Positions 16,087 through 25,675 are shown, counted from the stretch's first letter. The stretch: DNA of 64,000 nucleotides from Solirubrobacterales bacterium (GCA_016185345.1 JACPNS010000008.1:1-64000), one strand, 5' to 3'. Notes: generated by a model not told the origin, from the letters alone. Numbers and translations: made by a program.

Positions 16087-16989
16087 TTATTGGCGCTGAT
16101 CGGGTGAGATCGCCGAGATCACGTGAAAGGCGATCCCCCACGGATCGCTTGCCGCAAAGCCTCTTGTGACATCGACCGTCTCGACGCCAGTGTTATCGAG
16201 CCGGTCGCGTACTGCCGACACATCGTCTGAGGTCGGTAGCTCGATCGTCCAATACAGAAGCCCGGCAGCTTCCGGCGGAGCCGGTGGCGCGCCCTTTCCC
16301 TGCCAGATGTTGAAGGCGAGGTGATGGTGGTATCCGCCGGCGCTGACGAATGCGGCACTGGCCATGTAGGTGACGAGGTCAAACCCGAGCAGGTCGCGAT
16401 AGAAGCCGAGGCCCTCGGCGATGTCGCCGACGTGCAGGTGGACGTGGCCGACCGTCGTTCCGGGGTCGGCGTCTGGCTCTGGCTCGCGGCCCGAGACAAG
16501 GTTGAAGAGCCTGCCCATGTCGAGCGGGTTTGGCGCAATCGACTCGACGTTTGAGAGATCGGGCCAGGTGTCCGTGGGATAATCCGAGGCGAGCTCAATG
16601 CCGTTGCCGTCTGGATCTGGCAGATAGATCGCCTCGGATATTCCGTGATCGGACGCGCCTTGGATCGGGGTCTCGCTGACCATGATGCGCTGCGCCGCGC
16701 GGGCAAGTTCGAGCTGGCTCGGGTAGAGCAGAGCCACGTGGTACAAGCCCGCGTGGCGGCTGACACTGCGCGCACCGGGAGTCTCGTGTAGGACGACCAG
16801 CTCATCGCCGCCGGCGGAGAGGCCGGCCTCGGCCTCGTCGCGGCGGGCGAGCTGGAGCCCGAGCACGTCGGTGTAGAACGCGATTGAGCGGTCGAGCTCG
16901 GAGACCTTCAGGTGGGCAGCGCCCAGCCTGAGGCCGTCCGGTAGCTCGCCGCGCCGCTCGCCCTGAAGGCCAGAGAAGCCTTCAGCCAT
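16087..16989 (-). CDS. Two-domain VOC (glyoxalase/extradiol dioxygenase-like) protein, CatE-like
   Basis: 300 residues with two vicinal-oxygen-chelate modules (about 20-140 and 175-295). Module one keeps likely metal ligands: His in AAHLKV, His in GLYHVALL and Glu in DPDGNGIEL. Module two has HVHLHV and HHHLAFN but ends DPWGIAFHV, where the ligand Glu is absent. This matches the CatE/BphC-related group of Bacillus and Actinobacteria, which may cleave catechols or bind Fe/Mn; substrate unknown. Its ATG abuts the stop of the osmC gene with no gap, so the two are co-transcribed. Confidence 0.8.
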   Translation of the reverse strand: MAEGFSGLQGERRGELPDGLRLGAAHLKVSELDRSIAFYTDVLGLQLARRDEAEAGLSAGGDELVVLHETPGARSVSRHAGLYHVALLYPSQLELARAAQRIMVSETPIQGASDHGISEAIYLPDPDGNGIELASDYPTDTWPDLSNVESIAPNPLDMGRLFNLVSGREPEPDADPGTTVGHVHLHVGDIAEGLGFYRDLLGFDLVTYMASAAFVSAGGYHHHLAFNIWQGKGAPPAPPEAAGLLYWTIELPTSDDVSAVRDRLDNTGVETVDVTRGFAASDPWGIAFHVISAISPDQRQ

Positions 16990-17424
16990 TTACGAAACCA
17001 GCTTCGCGCTGAGCGTTATCTCGGGGACATTGGCTAGCGCGCGCGAGATGATGCAGTTCTGCTTTGCGTTCTCGGCGTGCTCGATGAAGTGCGCCTCGTC
17101 GATGTCTGGGATCGTGGCTTCGGTCTCGATCTCAAGCTTGGCGACCGTCGGCAATCCGTCGATCTGACGGATCGAGGCGCTCACGGTGGTCGCGACGCCG
17201 ACCGGCTCGTGGTCGTGCTGGAAGAGTTCGTTGTTCAAAGCCATCGTGAAGCAGGCAGCGTGCGCGGCGGCGATCAGCTCTTCGGGATTTGTGCCGCCCG
17301 CTTCTTCTTCGAAGCGGGAGGAGAATGAGTACGGACCGCTGAGTCCGTTCTCACCGACCGTGACCTTGCCGACGCCTTCTTTGAGCGTGCCATTCCATTG
17401 CGCCTTGCCAATACGTGCTGCCAT
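16990..17424 (-). CDS. osmC: OsmC-family peroxiredoxin
   Basis: 144 residues. The reactive cysteines are seen in HAACFTMAL (near residue 58) and AKQNCIISRAL (near 125), and the preceding TNPEELIAAAHAAC is the OsmC hallmark. Such proteins reduce organic hydroperoxides using thiols. The start MAARIGKAQWNGTLKEG is typical, and a CTTTTCAAATGG context precedes the ATG without a strong ribosome site. Upstream of the VOC gene on the same strand. Detoxification of peroxides is the likely role. Confidence 0.92.
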   Translation of the reverse strand: MAARIGKAQWNGTLKEGVGKVTVGENGLSGPYSFSSRFEEEAGGTNPEELIAAAHAACFTMALNNELFQHDHEPVGVATTVSASIRQIDGLPTVAKLEIETEATIPDIDEAHFIEHAENAKQNCIISRALANVPEITLSAKLVS

Positions 17425-17758
17425 TTGAAAAGTTCCTTTGAAAGAGGTTCGTTGCGTTTGAGCATTCTTCCAAAGCGACGCGCGCGGCAGTCCGGGCGGT
17501 GGGGGGTAAACATTTGCGCCCAGGGTCTTAACGCCCTACGACTTGGTCCACTTCACGGTTCGTGGACATCGCCGCCGCCCGCATCTTCCTCAGCCAAGCC
17601 GACCACGACGAGTTTCTGGACGAGCTATCGAAGCCACCTTCGCCTGGCGGACCCTCGGCGGCCGCGAGGGATACATCGACTTCTTCAACGATTCTGTTCG
17701 AATCCGCGAAGCGCGCCGAGCTGCCCGAGGCCGCCTTGGCGAGTGACAGACTGGTCGC
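17425..17758. other. Intergenic stretch with possible frameshifted gene remnant
   Basis: No intact gene. On the plus strand one frame from the GTG at 17562 reads VDIAAARIFLSQADHDEFLD and then degrades into low-complexity Ser/Pro residues. A second frame ending at the TGA of 17744-17746 reads TFAWRTLGGREGYIDFFNDS then VRIREARRAA. Together they look like two halves of one small protein joined by a frameshift near 17620-17640. I do not recognise the family. It ends 12 bp before the CoA-transferase gene. Promoters for osmC (leftward) and the next gene must also lie here. Confidence 0.3.
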
Positions 17759-19033
17759 ATGCTGCGAACCAGCCCCGTCCCCGCCGAAACACTGCTCGAC
17801 CACGTGCAGCCCAGCGCCGATCTGATCGTTCCCCTCGCCTGCGGTGAGCCGACGGCACTGATCGATGCGCTCGAAGCTGGAAACGAACGCCTCGCTGGCG
17901 TGCGGATCCACCAGATGCACGCGTTGCATGACCGCCGCTACCTCGCCGGCGAATATGGCGACCGGCTACGCCACGTCAGCTACTTCCTTTCGCCGGTCAC
18001 GCGCAAGCATTACTGGGAGGGCAATGTCGATCTCGTCCCGGCGAACTTCTCGGAGATGCCGCAGACACTGCGCCGCACGGCCTCAAACCCAATTGTGCTC
18101 GCGGCCGCAAGCACGCCGGATGATCGTGGCTTCTTCACGCTTGGAACCAACGCCGACTACGTCGCCCCGCTGATCGGAAAGGTGCCGTTCTTCCTCGAGG
18201 TCACTCCCCACATGCCGCGTACGTTCGGGCTGAACGAGATCCACGAATCACAGCTGATCGGTTGGTGTGAGTCCGACCGACCGCTTCCGGAGGTTCAGGG
18301 CGCCGCGCAGAGCTCACTCGATGAGAAGATCGCCGAACTCATCGCGCCTGAGATCCCCGACGGTGCCACGCTGCAGGTCGGAATCGGCGGTGTACCCAAC
18401 GCGTTAATGTCGACTCTGAAAGATCACCGCGAGCTGGGGATCCACACGGAGCTGATCTCAGACGGCATCGTCGAGCTCGTAAAATGCGGGGTGATTACCG
18501 GCACGCAGAAACAATGGCGGCCAAACAAGCTCGTCGGAACCTTCTGCATGGGCACTCGCGATCTTTACGACTGGCTCGACAGGAATCACGCTGTGGACAT
18601 GATTCCGGTGCACATGGTCAACGACCCCAGGATGATCGCCAGGGAGCCAGACTTCGCTGCGATCAACGCGACGGCCGAAGTGGATCTTTTCGGGCAGTGC
18701 GCTTCAGAGACGATCGGCGGAAAGTACTGGTCATCGAGCGGCGGCCAGGCCGATTTTTCGCGCGGCGCGATGTTCGCCGAGCGCGGCAAGGCGTTCATGG
18801 TGCTGCATTCAACCACGAAAGACGGCCAGAGCAAAATCCGGGCGCGACTGACCGAGGGGGCAGTTGTCACCACCGGCAAGAACACCGTCGACCACATCGT
18901 CACCGAGTACGGCATCGCCCGCATGCGCGGGCGCACGATCGCCGAGCGGGCCTACGCCCTGATCGAGATCGCTCACCCGGACCACCGCGAACAGCTCGAA
19001 CGCGAAGCATTCGCCAACGGGCTGCTGCACTGA
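17759..19033 (+). CDS. Acetyl-CoA hydrolase/4-hydroxybutyrate CoA-transferase family protein
   Basis: 424 residues, the usual length. Landmarks are GIGGVPNALM (about 211-220), the GTFCMGTRDLYDWLDRN region and a likely catalytic Glu in CASETIGGKYWSSSGGQADFSRG, where family I CoA-transferases form the glutamyl-CoA intermediate. The C-terminal TTGKNTVDHIVTEYGIARMRGRT is strongly conserved in the family. It moves CoA between short-chain acids (acetate, butyrate, 4-hydroxybutyrate) or hydrolyses acetyl-CoA; the exact substrate is not visible. Single gene between a possible pseudogene and a tRNA. Confidence 0.88.
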   Translation: MLRTSPVPAETLLDHVQPSADLIVPLACGEPTALIDALEAGNERLAGVRIHQMHALHDRRYLAGEYGDRLRHVSYFLSPVTRKHYWEGNVDLVPANFSEMPQTLRRTASNPIVLAAASTPDDRGFFTLGTNADYVAPLIGKVPFFLEVTPHMPRTFGLNEIHESQLIGWCESDRPLPEVQGAAQSSLDEKIAELIAPEIPDGATLQVGIGGVPNALMSTLKDHRELGIHTELISDGIVELVKCGVITGTQKQWRPNKLVGTFCMGTRDLYDWLDRNHAVDMIPVHMVNDPRMIAREPDFAAINATAEVDLFGQCASETIGGKYWSSSGGQADFSRGAMFAERGKAFMVLHSTTKDGQSKIRARLTEGAVVTTGKNTVDHIVTEYGIARMRGRTIAERAYALIEIAHPDHREQLEREAFANGLLH

Positions 19034-19060
19034 TCTTCCTGCACTAACCTATGCCGCTGC

Positions 19061-19134
<74 letters not shown>

Positions 19135-19199
19135 CTTATCTCCAACGCTTGATCCCAGCCAGCACGAGACCGTCAAGATCAAGTAGTACAAATGTCGCC

Positions 19200-19844
19200 A
19201 TGGACATCGTTATCGCAGGCGGTCACGGGCAGATCGCACTCAAGCTGGAGCAGCTCCTAACTGACGCTGGGCATCAGGTTCGCGGGCTGATCAGAAACCC
19301 TGACCACGTTGCCGACGTGGAGGCCACAGGTGCCGAAGCCCTCATTGCAGACCTTGAAGCGCAAAGCACGTTCGCGCTCGCGGACCTCATCGCAGACGCC
19401 GACGCGATCGTATTCGCTGCCGGAGCTGGTCCCGGAAGCGGACCTGAACGCAAAACGACCGTGGATTACGAGGGGGCGGCGAAGCTGATCGATGTCGCGG
19501 TAGCGAACTCGATCCCTCGTTTCGTGATGATCTCAACTGTCGGGGCGGACCGCGAGGCCGAGGACGATGGAGGCTTTGGGACTTACCTGCGCGCCAAGGG
19601 CCAGGCCGACTCCGACCTCACTCAGAGCGAGCTCGATTACACGATCGTCCGCCCTGGGCCCTTGACGGACGACCCAGGAACGGCCGAGATCACGCTCGGC
19701 GGGGATATTGAGCCCGGTCCAGTCACACGAGATGACGTCGCGGCAACGATTGCCGCCGTCCTTGACGCAGACAGCACTATTGGTCTGACCGTGGATCTCC
19801 GCGGCGGCGGCCTTCCGATCGCCGAAGCGATCTCCCAGCTCTGA
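19200..19844 (+). CDS. NAD(P)-binding atypical SDR protein (YwnB/NmrA-like)
   Basis: 214 residues starting MDIVIAGGHGQIA, a glycine-rich dinucleotide-binding loop (GGHGQI) right at the N-terminus. Further landmarks are LIADADAIVFAAGAG, RFVMISTVGAD and YTIVRPGPLTDDPG, typical of the atypical short-chain dehydrogenase group that acts as NADP sensors or flavin-type reductases. The ATG at 19200 is preferred because the glycine loop begins there; an upstream TTG at 19149 would add 17 unrelated residues. Convergent with the DUF2007 gene, 6 bp apart. Confidence 0.88.
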   Translation: MDIVIAGGHGQIALKLEQLLTDAGHQVRGLIRNPDHVADVEATGAEALIADLEAQSTFALADLIADADAIVFAAGAGPGSGPERKTTVDYEGAAKLIDVAVANSIPRFVMISTVGADREAEDDGGFGTYLRAKGQADSDLTQSELDYTIVRPGPLTDDPGTAEITLGGDIEPGPVTRDDVAATIAAVLDADSTIGLTVDLRGGGLPIAEAISQL

Positions 19845-19850
19845 GCGTGC

Positions 19851-20084
19851 CTACGACCCGGCTTCGGGCTCTCTCAGCAGTTCGCGCGCAGCCTCTGCGT
19901 CACGCGGGTGCACCAGGACTTCTTGCGGCCCCCAATTGCTGATTCCATCTCCGATGCCGGCCGCTCGGCTACTCGCGCGTGAGATGCATTTGATCCCCTC
20001 GGAGCGCAACACCGAGAGCGGCAGCTCGACCGCTGCCTGATTCGGGGCGACCTGCACCACAACCAATTCGTTTGAATCGCTCAT
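19851..20084 (-). CDS. DUF2007 putative signal-transducing protein
   Basis: 77 residues. LVVVQVAPNQAAVELPLSVL...GIKCISR followed by GPQEVLVHPRDAEAARELL is the DUF2007 pattern, a small fold related to the PII-like/ACT group with unknown ligands. The ATG lies just 23 bp from a strong hairpin that separates it from the lipase gene. Role not known. Confidence 0.8.
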   Translation of the reverse strand: MSDSNELVVVQVAPNQAAVELPLSVLRSEGIKCISRASSRAAGIGDGISNWGPQEVLVHPRDAEAARELLREPEAGS

Positions 20085-20104
20085 ACTCGCCCACTCTAAT
20101 GGTT

Positions 20105-20145
20105 AAACGCGAAGGGCCGGCGTCGCTGCCAGCCCTTCGCGTTTT
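20105..20145. terminator. Bidirectional intrinsic terminator
   Basis: Perfect 10 bp arms CGCGAAGGGC (20108-20117) and GCCCTTCGCG (20132-20141) with a 14 nt loop, flanked by AAA on the left (20105-20107) and TTTT on the right (20142-20145). It would stop leftward transcription from the lipase gene ending at 20172 and can act in both directions. The best hairpin terminator in the window. Confidence 0.8.
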
Positions 20146-20171
20146 CGGCGGGGAACCGAAGACTCCGTCGT

Positions 20172-20933
20172 TCAGCCTCCGACGAGCGGAGTCACGGCCG
20201 TGCATGGAGGCCAAGGGACCCTCACGTACCACGGCGTTCCGAGCGCTTCACGCACGTACCAGATCGCGCGCTGGTCGTACGAGATCGAGAGGTGTTCACT
20301 GAGGTCGATCGCGCAACCATCCTGGACTTCGATGTTCGTGACGTTCGGTCCGGATAGGTAGCCGTTGGTGTACGGGGTGACGACTTCGTCGTATTTGGTG
20401 ACGATGTTTGTGTACTTGACTGCCGGGGACGTTCCGCCGCCGGCATTGAGCTGCGTGAGCGCCGCAGAACCGACGACCTGGTCCTGACAAGACGCGCACC
20501 ACGAGTACACGAACGTGTTCGCGAGGCCAGGGACGATGTCAGCGAGCCCGGCGATGCCGGAAAGCGTCGTGCCCTTGTTGGTTGCCGCGAGCGCGACGAG
20601 TTTGTTGACCTTGCTGGCGCCACCGAGGAACTGGATGTACCAGCGCGGCATCATTCCGCCCTGCGAGTGGCCGACGAGATCGACCTTGGACTTGCAAGTG
20701 GATGCCAGAACCTTGTCCACGAACGCGCTTAACTCGGCCGCCGAGGAACTCACCTTTGCGAGGCCGTCGAACTGGCCCGCGGTGAACGACCCGGCTCCGT
20801 AATTGAATGTGTAAACGCAATAACCGTCGTTCTTCAACTGCGGTGAGATCGCGTTGAAGTTGCTGCGTTGATTCGAGCGAATGCTCAAGGCAACGGCCGA
20901 AGTCATCACTGATGCCGGAATCGAAGGGCTCAC
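20172..20933 (-). pseudogene. 5'-truncated secreted lipase (alpha/beta hydrolase)
   Basis: The frame encodes the body of a class-2/EstA-like triacylglycerol lipase: ISPQLKNDGYCVYTFNYG, nucleophile elbow GHSQGG, a later Asp in VTKYDEVVTPY and His in LSEHLSI for the triad, plus paired Cys residues. The family normally begins with a signal peptide and a VHG oxyanion motif 15-25 residues before this point. Here that part is missing: lipase similarity begins near codon 25 and the preceding residues are antisense to the adjacent TetR gene. With no signal peptide and no oxyanion motif it is probably inactive, unless a metagenome assembly join created the break. Confidence 0.65.
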
Positions 20934-21522
20934 GATGACGGCAGTCGCTGAGCGTGCTGACGTCTCGATCGCGACCGTATATCGCTACTTCGCAGATCGC
21001 GACGAGCTGGCAGCGGAATTCCTTGATGGTGAGATGGAGACGATGAACCAGTCAGTTGCGCAAGCTCTTTTTGCGCTTGAGGTGGTATCGATCCGGGCGA
21101 TCGTCGAGACCGCGATGTTCGCGCACCTGCGGCACCACCAGGCTCACCCCGAGGCCGCCAGAGCCTGGTTTCTTACCCCGCGCGCCAAGGTCGTTCATGA
21201 GCATGTCAAGCGTCAGGATGACCAATTGGGCCAGTGGCTTCGAGACTTGACGCGGGCCGCAAACATGGTTGTTGAAGATGCGCCGGCAAACGGCGAGGTT
21301 CTGCTGACCGAGCTCGGCGACCGTACTTTTGAATGGATCTTCAATCAGCAGTTGAGCAAGCAGGAACAGGACGAGTTCGTAGGCCGATTCGTCGACATGG
21401 TCGCCTCCTACCTCGAACGCTTCGCCACACCTGCCGGGCTGGATGGGATAAGCGCCGCAGAATTCGCCGCGGCGGTAACCGCTGCAGCCGAGCGGGCGGC
21501 CGCAAACGGCTCTAAAAGCTGA
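20881..21522 (+). CDS. TetR-family regulator, possibly N-terminally shortened
   Basis: 213 residues. The HTH region reads GLTMTAVAERADVSIATVYRYFADRDELA, a clear TetR_N domain, followed by an all-helical ligand domain. The first residues MLKATAEVITDAGIEG start directly inside helix 1; most TetR proteins have 8-20 basic residues before this. An in-frame stop lies at 20869-20871 and lipase-like sequence begins on the other strand, so its natural upstream region seems lost. The end overlaps the convergent DsrE-like gene by 11 bp. Target genes are unknown. Confidence 0.8.
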   Translation: MLKATAEVITDAGIEGLTMTAVAERADVSIATVYRYFADRDELAAEFLDGEMETMNQSVAQALFALEVVSIRAIVETAMFAHLRHHQAHPEAARAWFLTPRAKVVHEHVKRQDDQLGQWLRDLTRAANMVVEDAPANGEVLLTELGDRTFEWIFNQQLSKQEQDEFVGRFVDMVASYLERFATPAGLDGISAAEFAAAVTAAAERAAANGSKS

Positions 21523-21937
21523 ACACCGTCGCGTCCTGCTCGCCGATCCATTCCATCATCTGTGCCGTTCCGGCGGGGACTGCGGCATCAACCAGTTCAT
21601 CTGAATCCAGATGCCGCGCACGCAGGCACATCGGACAGACGTAGATCTCGATGCCAGCGCGAGTGAGTTGCTTGAACAGCTTGTCCAACGAGGGGCAGCC
21701 CTCGCAGGGGATCTCGCCCTCGAGCGCGCCCGGGTACATCGTGAGCACCGCCTCGAGTGAGACGAAGAGCAGGGTGCGCTTGCCGCTGGCGAGCGCCGAC
21801 TCTGCCGCGAACATCGCAAGCATGACGCGCTCGGGGTTCTCTTCGATGCCGGTCGCAAGATTGACCACCACTGGACGACGAGTGTCGGACTTGTCGGATT
21901 GCTCGATGGCGCATTCCGTTGCAGCTGCAGTGCTCAT
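21512..21937 (-). CDS. DsrE/DsrF-like small protein
   Basis: 141 residues from the ATG at 21937 (a GTG three codons upstream is possible). The start of the domain, PVVVNLATGIEENPERVMLAMFAAESALASG, followed by VSLEAVL and a Cys-containing IYVCPMCLRAR segment, fits the DsrE superfamily of sulfur-relay or peroxiredoxin-like proteins. Cysteines also occur in IPCEGCPSL, so several redox-active thiols are possible. It stands alone and may handle sulfane sulfur; the function is inferred from fold only. A perfect dyad at 21952-21969 sits just upstream of the start. Confidence 0.75.
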   Translation of the reverse strand: MSTAAATECAIEQSDKSDTRRPVVVNLATGIEENPERVMLAMFAAESALASGKRTLLFVSLEAVLTMYPGALEGEIPCEGCPSLDKLFKQLTRAGIEIYVCPMCLRARHLDSDELVDAAVPAGTAQMMEWIGEQDATVFSF

Positions 21938-21951
21938 GCGAATCACCGTAT

Positions 21952-21969
21952 CACAACTTTACAGTTGTG
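21952..21969. promoter_or_regulatory. Dyad-symmetric operator candidate CACAACT-N4-AGTTGTG
   Basis: Two 7 bp arms in perfect inversion separated by TTAC, 15 bp upstream of the DsrE-like start codon and about 145 bp before the phosphoketolase gene. On the minus strand it overlaps where -10/-35 elements would lie. The arm sequence suggests a dimeric HTH repressor; which one is not known. Confidence 0.5.
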
Positions 21970-22114
21970 TAGCTGTTTATGAAGTTCGGGGTTCGTCTCC
22001 CCGCCTCGTGGCGTTCCATCAGAATGCCCTGGCGCCTTCGGTCTCTCACGTGATCATGCATACTCAGACATTCGTAAAGGTCCGCCTCCGAGACCACGTA
22101 AGGAGCCACCAAGG

Positions 22115-24559
22115 ATGCCCGCGACCAACAAGGCCACACATTCCGAGCCCGAGCTGACACCCAAGCCGCTCGATCCCGAGTCCCTGAGGCTTTTGGACGC
22201 CTACTGGCGCGCGGCGAATTACCTCTCGGTCGGGCAGATATATCTGCTCGACAATCCGCTGCTTCGTGAGCCGCTGCGCATCGAGCACGTCAAGCCGCGC
22301 CTGCTCGGTCACTGGGGCACGACCCCGGGACTGAACTTCATCTACGCCCACATGAATCGGGTGATCCGCGCCGGTGACTTGAACGCCATGTACGTCACCG
22401 GGCCGGGCCACGGCGGGCCGGGCCTGGTGGCCAACACCTACCTCGAGGGCACGTACTCGGAGGTCTACCCGGGCATAGGGCAGGATGAAGAGGGGCTGCG
22501 CCGACTGTTCAGGCAGTTCTCCTTCCCCGGCGGAATCCCCAGTCACGTCGCACCCGAGACGCCGGGCTCTATTCACGAGGGCGGCGAGTTGGGCTACGCA
22601 CTCGCGCACGCCTATGGGGCCGCGTTTGACAACCCCGACCTCCTGGTGTGCTGCGTCATCGGTGATGGCGAGGCCGAGACGGGGCCACTCGCCGCGAGCT
22701 GGCACTCAAACAAGTTCCTCGATCCAGCGCGCGACGGCGCGGTGCTTCCAGTGCTGCATCTCAACGGCTACAAGATCGCCAGCCCGACCGTGCTCGCCCG
22801 GATCCCGCAGGAAGAGCTGCAATCTTTGCTCGAGGGCTACGGGCACAGGCCGTATTTTGTCGAGGGCGAGAACCCCGAAGAGGTGCATCAGCGTATGGCA
22901 TCCGTAATGGACGCAGTCATCGAGGAGATCTCTGAGATCCAACGCGGCGCCCGCAACGGCGTTGCAGACCGACCGCGCTGGCCGATGATCGTGCTGCGGA
23001 CACCCAAGGGCTGGACAGGCCCCAAGGAGGTCGACGGTAAGCCGGCGGAGGGCTCTTTCCGCTCTCACCAGGTGCCGCTGACCGACCTGGCGAACAACCC
23101 GGAGCACCTCGCTCAGCTGGAAGCGTGGTTGCGCTCATACGCACCCGACGAGCTCTTCGATGAGGCGGGCACGCTGCGCCCGGAAATCGCGGCGATCGCT
23201 CCTCGCGGAAATGCGCGGATGGGCGCCAATCCCCACGCCAACGGGGGCACCCTGTTGCGCGATCTGGAACTGCCCGACTACCGCGACAACGCGGTCGACG
23301 TGCCGTCGCCGGCGACCTCGAGCAGCGAGGCAACGCGAGTGTTGGGCACATGGCTGCGCGACATCATCAAGGCCAACCCCGACAGCTTTCGGCTCGTCGG
23401 GCCCGACGAGACGGCATCCAACCGTCTGGGGTCGGTCTTCGAGGTCACGAATCGTGCCTGGAACGCGGAGACCCGCGACGATGACGACCACCTCGCGCCA
23501 GATGGACGGGTGATGGAGGTCTTGAGCGAGCACATGTGCCAGGGGTGGCTGGAGGGGTATCTGCTCACGGGCCGCCACGGGCTCTTCAGTTGCTACGAGG
23601 CCTTCATTCACATCATCGATTCGATGTTCAATCAACACGCCAAGTGGCTGAAGGTCACCCGCGAGATCCCGTGGCGGCAGCCGGTCGCGTCACTGAATTA
23701 TCTGTTGACCTCGCACGTGTGGCGACAGGATCACAACGGCTTCTCCCACCAGGATCCGGGCTTCATCGACCATGTGGTCAACAAGAAGGCCGAGGTGATC
23801 CGCATATACCTGCCGCCGGACGCGAACTGCCTGTTGTCGGTGGCCGACCATTGCCTGCGCAGCCGCCACTACGTCAACGTGATCGTGGCCGGCAAACAGC
23901 CGGCGCTTGACTACCTCACAATCGAGGAGGCGGCCGCGCACTGCGCCCGTGGCCTGGGGATCTGGGAGTGGGCCAGCAACGATGACGGCGGCGAGCCGGA
24001 CATCGTGATGGCTTGCGCCGGAGATATCCCCACGCTCGAAACGGTCGCCGCCACCGCACTGCTGCGCCAGCACCTGCCGAAGCTGCGAATCAGGGTTGTC
24101 AACGTCGTGGACCTGATGCGCCTACAGCCCGAAAGCCAACATCCGCATGGCCTTTCAGACCGCGATTTCGACGCGCTGTTCACCGCGAGCAGTCCGGTGA
24201 TCTTCGCCTACCACGGCTACGCCTCCCTGATCCATCGCCTCACGTACCAGCGAACCAACCATCACAACATACACGTGCGCGGCTACAAGGAGGAGGGGAC
24301 AACCACCACGCCGTTCGACATCCTGATGCTGAACGACGTGGACCGCTTTCGTCTCGTGATCGACGTGATCGACCGGGTGCCCGGACTTGGCGAGCAAGCG
24401 GCCGGGTTGCGGCAGGCAATGGTCGACGAGCGACTGCGCCACCGCGCGTACACACGCGAGGTCGGCGACGACATGCCCGACGTACGCGACTGGACGTGGC
24501 CCACCGACGACAAGCACCCGGCGCACGACGCAGGCCACGGACACGGCAGCGCTGTCTGA
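22115..24559 (+). CDS. xfp: Phosphoketolase (xylulose-5-P/fructose-6-P)
   Basis: 814 residues, normal length. Recognisable features are [18 protein letters not shown] near residue 64, GPGHGGPG (TPP/phosphate contacts), the TPP-binding [19 protein letters not shown], and PxxGYxxHG-type C-terminal segment [13 protein letters not shown]. The enzyme splits xylulose-5-P or fructose-6-P with phosphate to acetyl-phosphate plus a sugar phosphate, using TPP and Mg. An AAGGAGCCACCAAGG site precedes the ATG. Acetate kinase follows after 3 bp, so acetyl-phosphate is turned into ATP and acetate. Confidence 0.96.
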   Translation: MPATNKATHSEPELTPKPLDPESLRLLDAYWRAANYLSVGQIYLLDNPLLREPLRIEHVKPRLLGHWGTTPGLNFIYAHMNRVIRAGDLNAMYVTGPGHGGPGLVANTYLEGTYSEVYPGIGQDEEGLRRLFRQFSFPGGIPSHVAPETPGSIHEGGELGYALAHAYGAAFDNPDLLVCCVIGDGEAETGPLAASWHSNKFLDPARDGAVLPVLHLNGYKIASPTVLARIPQEELQSLLEGYGHRPYFVEGENPEEVHQRMASVMDAVIEEISEIQRGARNGVADRPRWPMIVLRTPKGWTGPKEVDGKPAEGSFRSHQVPLTDLANNPEHLAQLEAWLRSYAPDELFDEAGTLRPEIAAIAPRGNARMGANPHANGGTLLRDLELPDYRDNAVDVPSPATSSSEATRVLGTWLRDIIKANPDSFRLVGPDETASNRLGSVFEVTNRAWNAETRDDDDHLAPDGRVMEVLSEHMCQGWLEGYLLTGRHGLFSCYEAFIHIIDSMFNQHAKWLKVTREIPWRQPVASLNYLLTSHVWRQDHNGFSHQDPGFIDHVVNKKAEVIRIYLPPDANCLLSVADHCLRSRHYVNVIVAGKQPALDYLTIEEAAAHCARGLGIWEWASNDDGGEPDIVMACAGDIPTLETVAATALLRQHLPKLRIRVVNVVDLMRLQPESQHPHGLSDRDFDALFTASSPVIFAYHGYASLIHRLTYQRTNHHNIHVRGYKEEGTTTTPFDILMLNDVDRFRLVIDVIDRVPGLGEQAAGLRQAMVDERLRHRAYTREVGDDMPDVRDWTWPTDDKHPAHDAGHGHGSAV

Positions 24560-24562
24560 CCG

Positions 24563-25675
24563 ATGCGGGTCCTTACCGTCAACGTGGGCTCCAGCAGCCT
24601 CAAGCTACGCCTCCTCGACCAGGCAGACGCCACCCAGGTAGAGCGAGAGCTGGCGGCGCCAGACTCGCGGATCGATGAGGACGAACTGCGATCCGCCCTC
24701 GTGGACGGGCTCGAACAAGCTGATGCAGTGGGCCATCGCATCGTCCATGGCGGCGAGCGCTTCCGCTCCGCGGTTCGTGTCGATGCCGAAGTCGTCGACG
24801 CCCTCTATGAACTCGTCGATCTCGCGCCGTTGCACCAGCCAATGGCACTCACTACCCTGGAGCTCGTCTCGAGGCTGCTCCCTGACCTGCCAGCGGTCGC
24901 CTGCTTTGACACCGCCTTCCACTCCACGCTGCCGGCGAGCGCGTCGACGTACGCCGTGCCCCGGGCATGGCGCGAGCGCTGGGGCGTGCGTCGCTACGGC
25001 TTTCACGGGCTCTCGCATGCCTACGCATCACGTCGTGCATGCGAGCTGCTCGACTTGCCAATCGAGGAGCAACGGGTCGTCACCTGCCATCTCGGCTCGG
25101 GGGCGTCGCTTGCCGCCGTGCAGGGCGGTCGCTCAGTCGATACCACGATGGGATTCACGCCGCTCGACGGCCTGGTGATGGCGACGCGCTGCGGGAGCAT
25201 CGATCCCGGGCTGTTGTTGTGGCTGCTGAACAGCGACCGGATCGGCGTGAGTGAGCTCGGCGACGCGCTTGAACACGAGGCCGGCCTGATGGGGCTCGCC
25301 GGCACCGCGGACATGCGCGAGATTGTCACCAGGGCCCAACGAAATGCAGGCGACGCGCGCCTGGCGCTGGATGTCTACGTCCACCGCCTGCGTGCTGGCA
25401 TCGCCGCTATGGCCGCCGCACTGAGCGGCCTCGACGTTCTTGTCTTCACTGGCGGCGTGGGCGCGAACGCCCCCGACGTACGCGCGGCAGCAGTCAAGGG
25501 CCTGGAGATGCTTGGTGTCACAATCGACCCGGCGATCAACGCGGCCGCGTACGACGACAGCATCGTCAGCCCGCAAGGCGCGACGGTTGCGACGGTCGTC
25601 GTCAACGCGCGCGAGGATCTGGAGATTGCCCGCCAGGTTCGCTGCGCGTTGAGTGTGATCGAGCCGGCCGGATGA
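24563..25675 (+). CDS. ackA: Acetate kinase
   Basis: 370 residues, slightly short for the family (about 395-400). N-terminal VLTVNVGSSSLKLRLLD phosphate loop, GHRIVHGGERF, CFDTAFHSTLP, GFHGLSHAYASRRA, HLGSGASLAAVQGGRSVDT and the C-terminal FTGGVGANAPDVR are all present. Converts acetyl-phosphate and ADP to acetate and ATP in the cytosol. The missing length lies mostly in the N-terminal lobe between the phosphate loop and GHRIVHGG. Directly downstream of xfp. Confidence 0.96.
   Translation: MRVLTVNVGSSSLKLRLLDQADATQVERELAAPDSRIDEDELRSALVDGLEQADAVGHRIVHGGERFRSAVRVDAEVVDALYELVDLAPLHQPMALTTLELVSRLLPDLPAVACFDTAFHSTLPASASTYAVPRAWRERWGVRRYGFHGLSHAYASRRACELLDLPIEEQRVVTCHLGSGASLAAVQGGRSVDTTMGFTPLDGLVMATRCGSIDPGLLLWLLNSDRIGVSELGDALEHEAGLMGLAGTADMREIVTRAQRNAGDARLALDVYVHRLRAGIAAMAAALSGLDVLVFTGGVGANAPDVRAAAVKGLEMLGVTIDPAINAAAYDDSIVSPQGATVATVVVNAREDLEIARQVRCALSVIEPAG

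Noticed and set aside
21987-22003. tRNA T-arm-like CGGGG-TTCGTCT-CCCCG
   Set aside because: Loop lacks the required A at position 58 and no other tRNA arms lie next to it; kept out as a tRNA remnant or attachment site.
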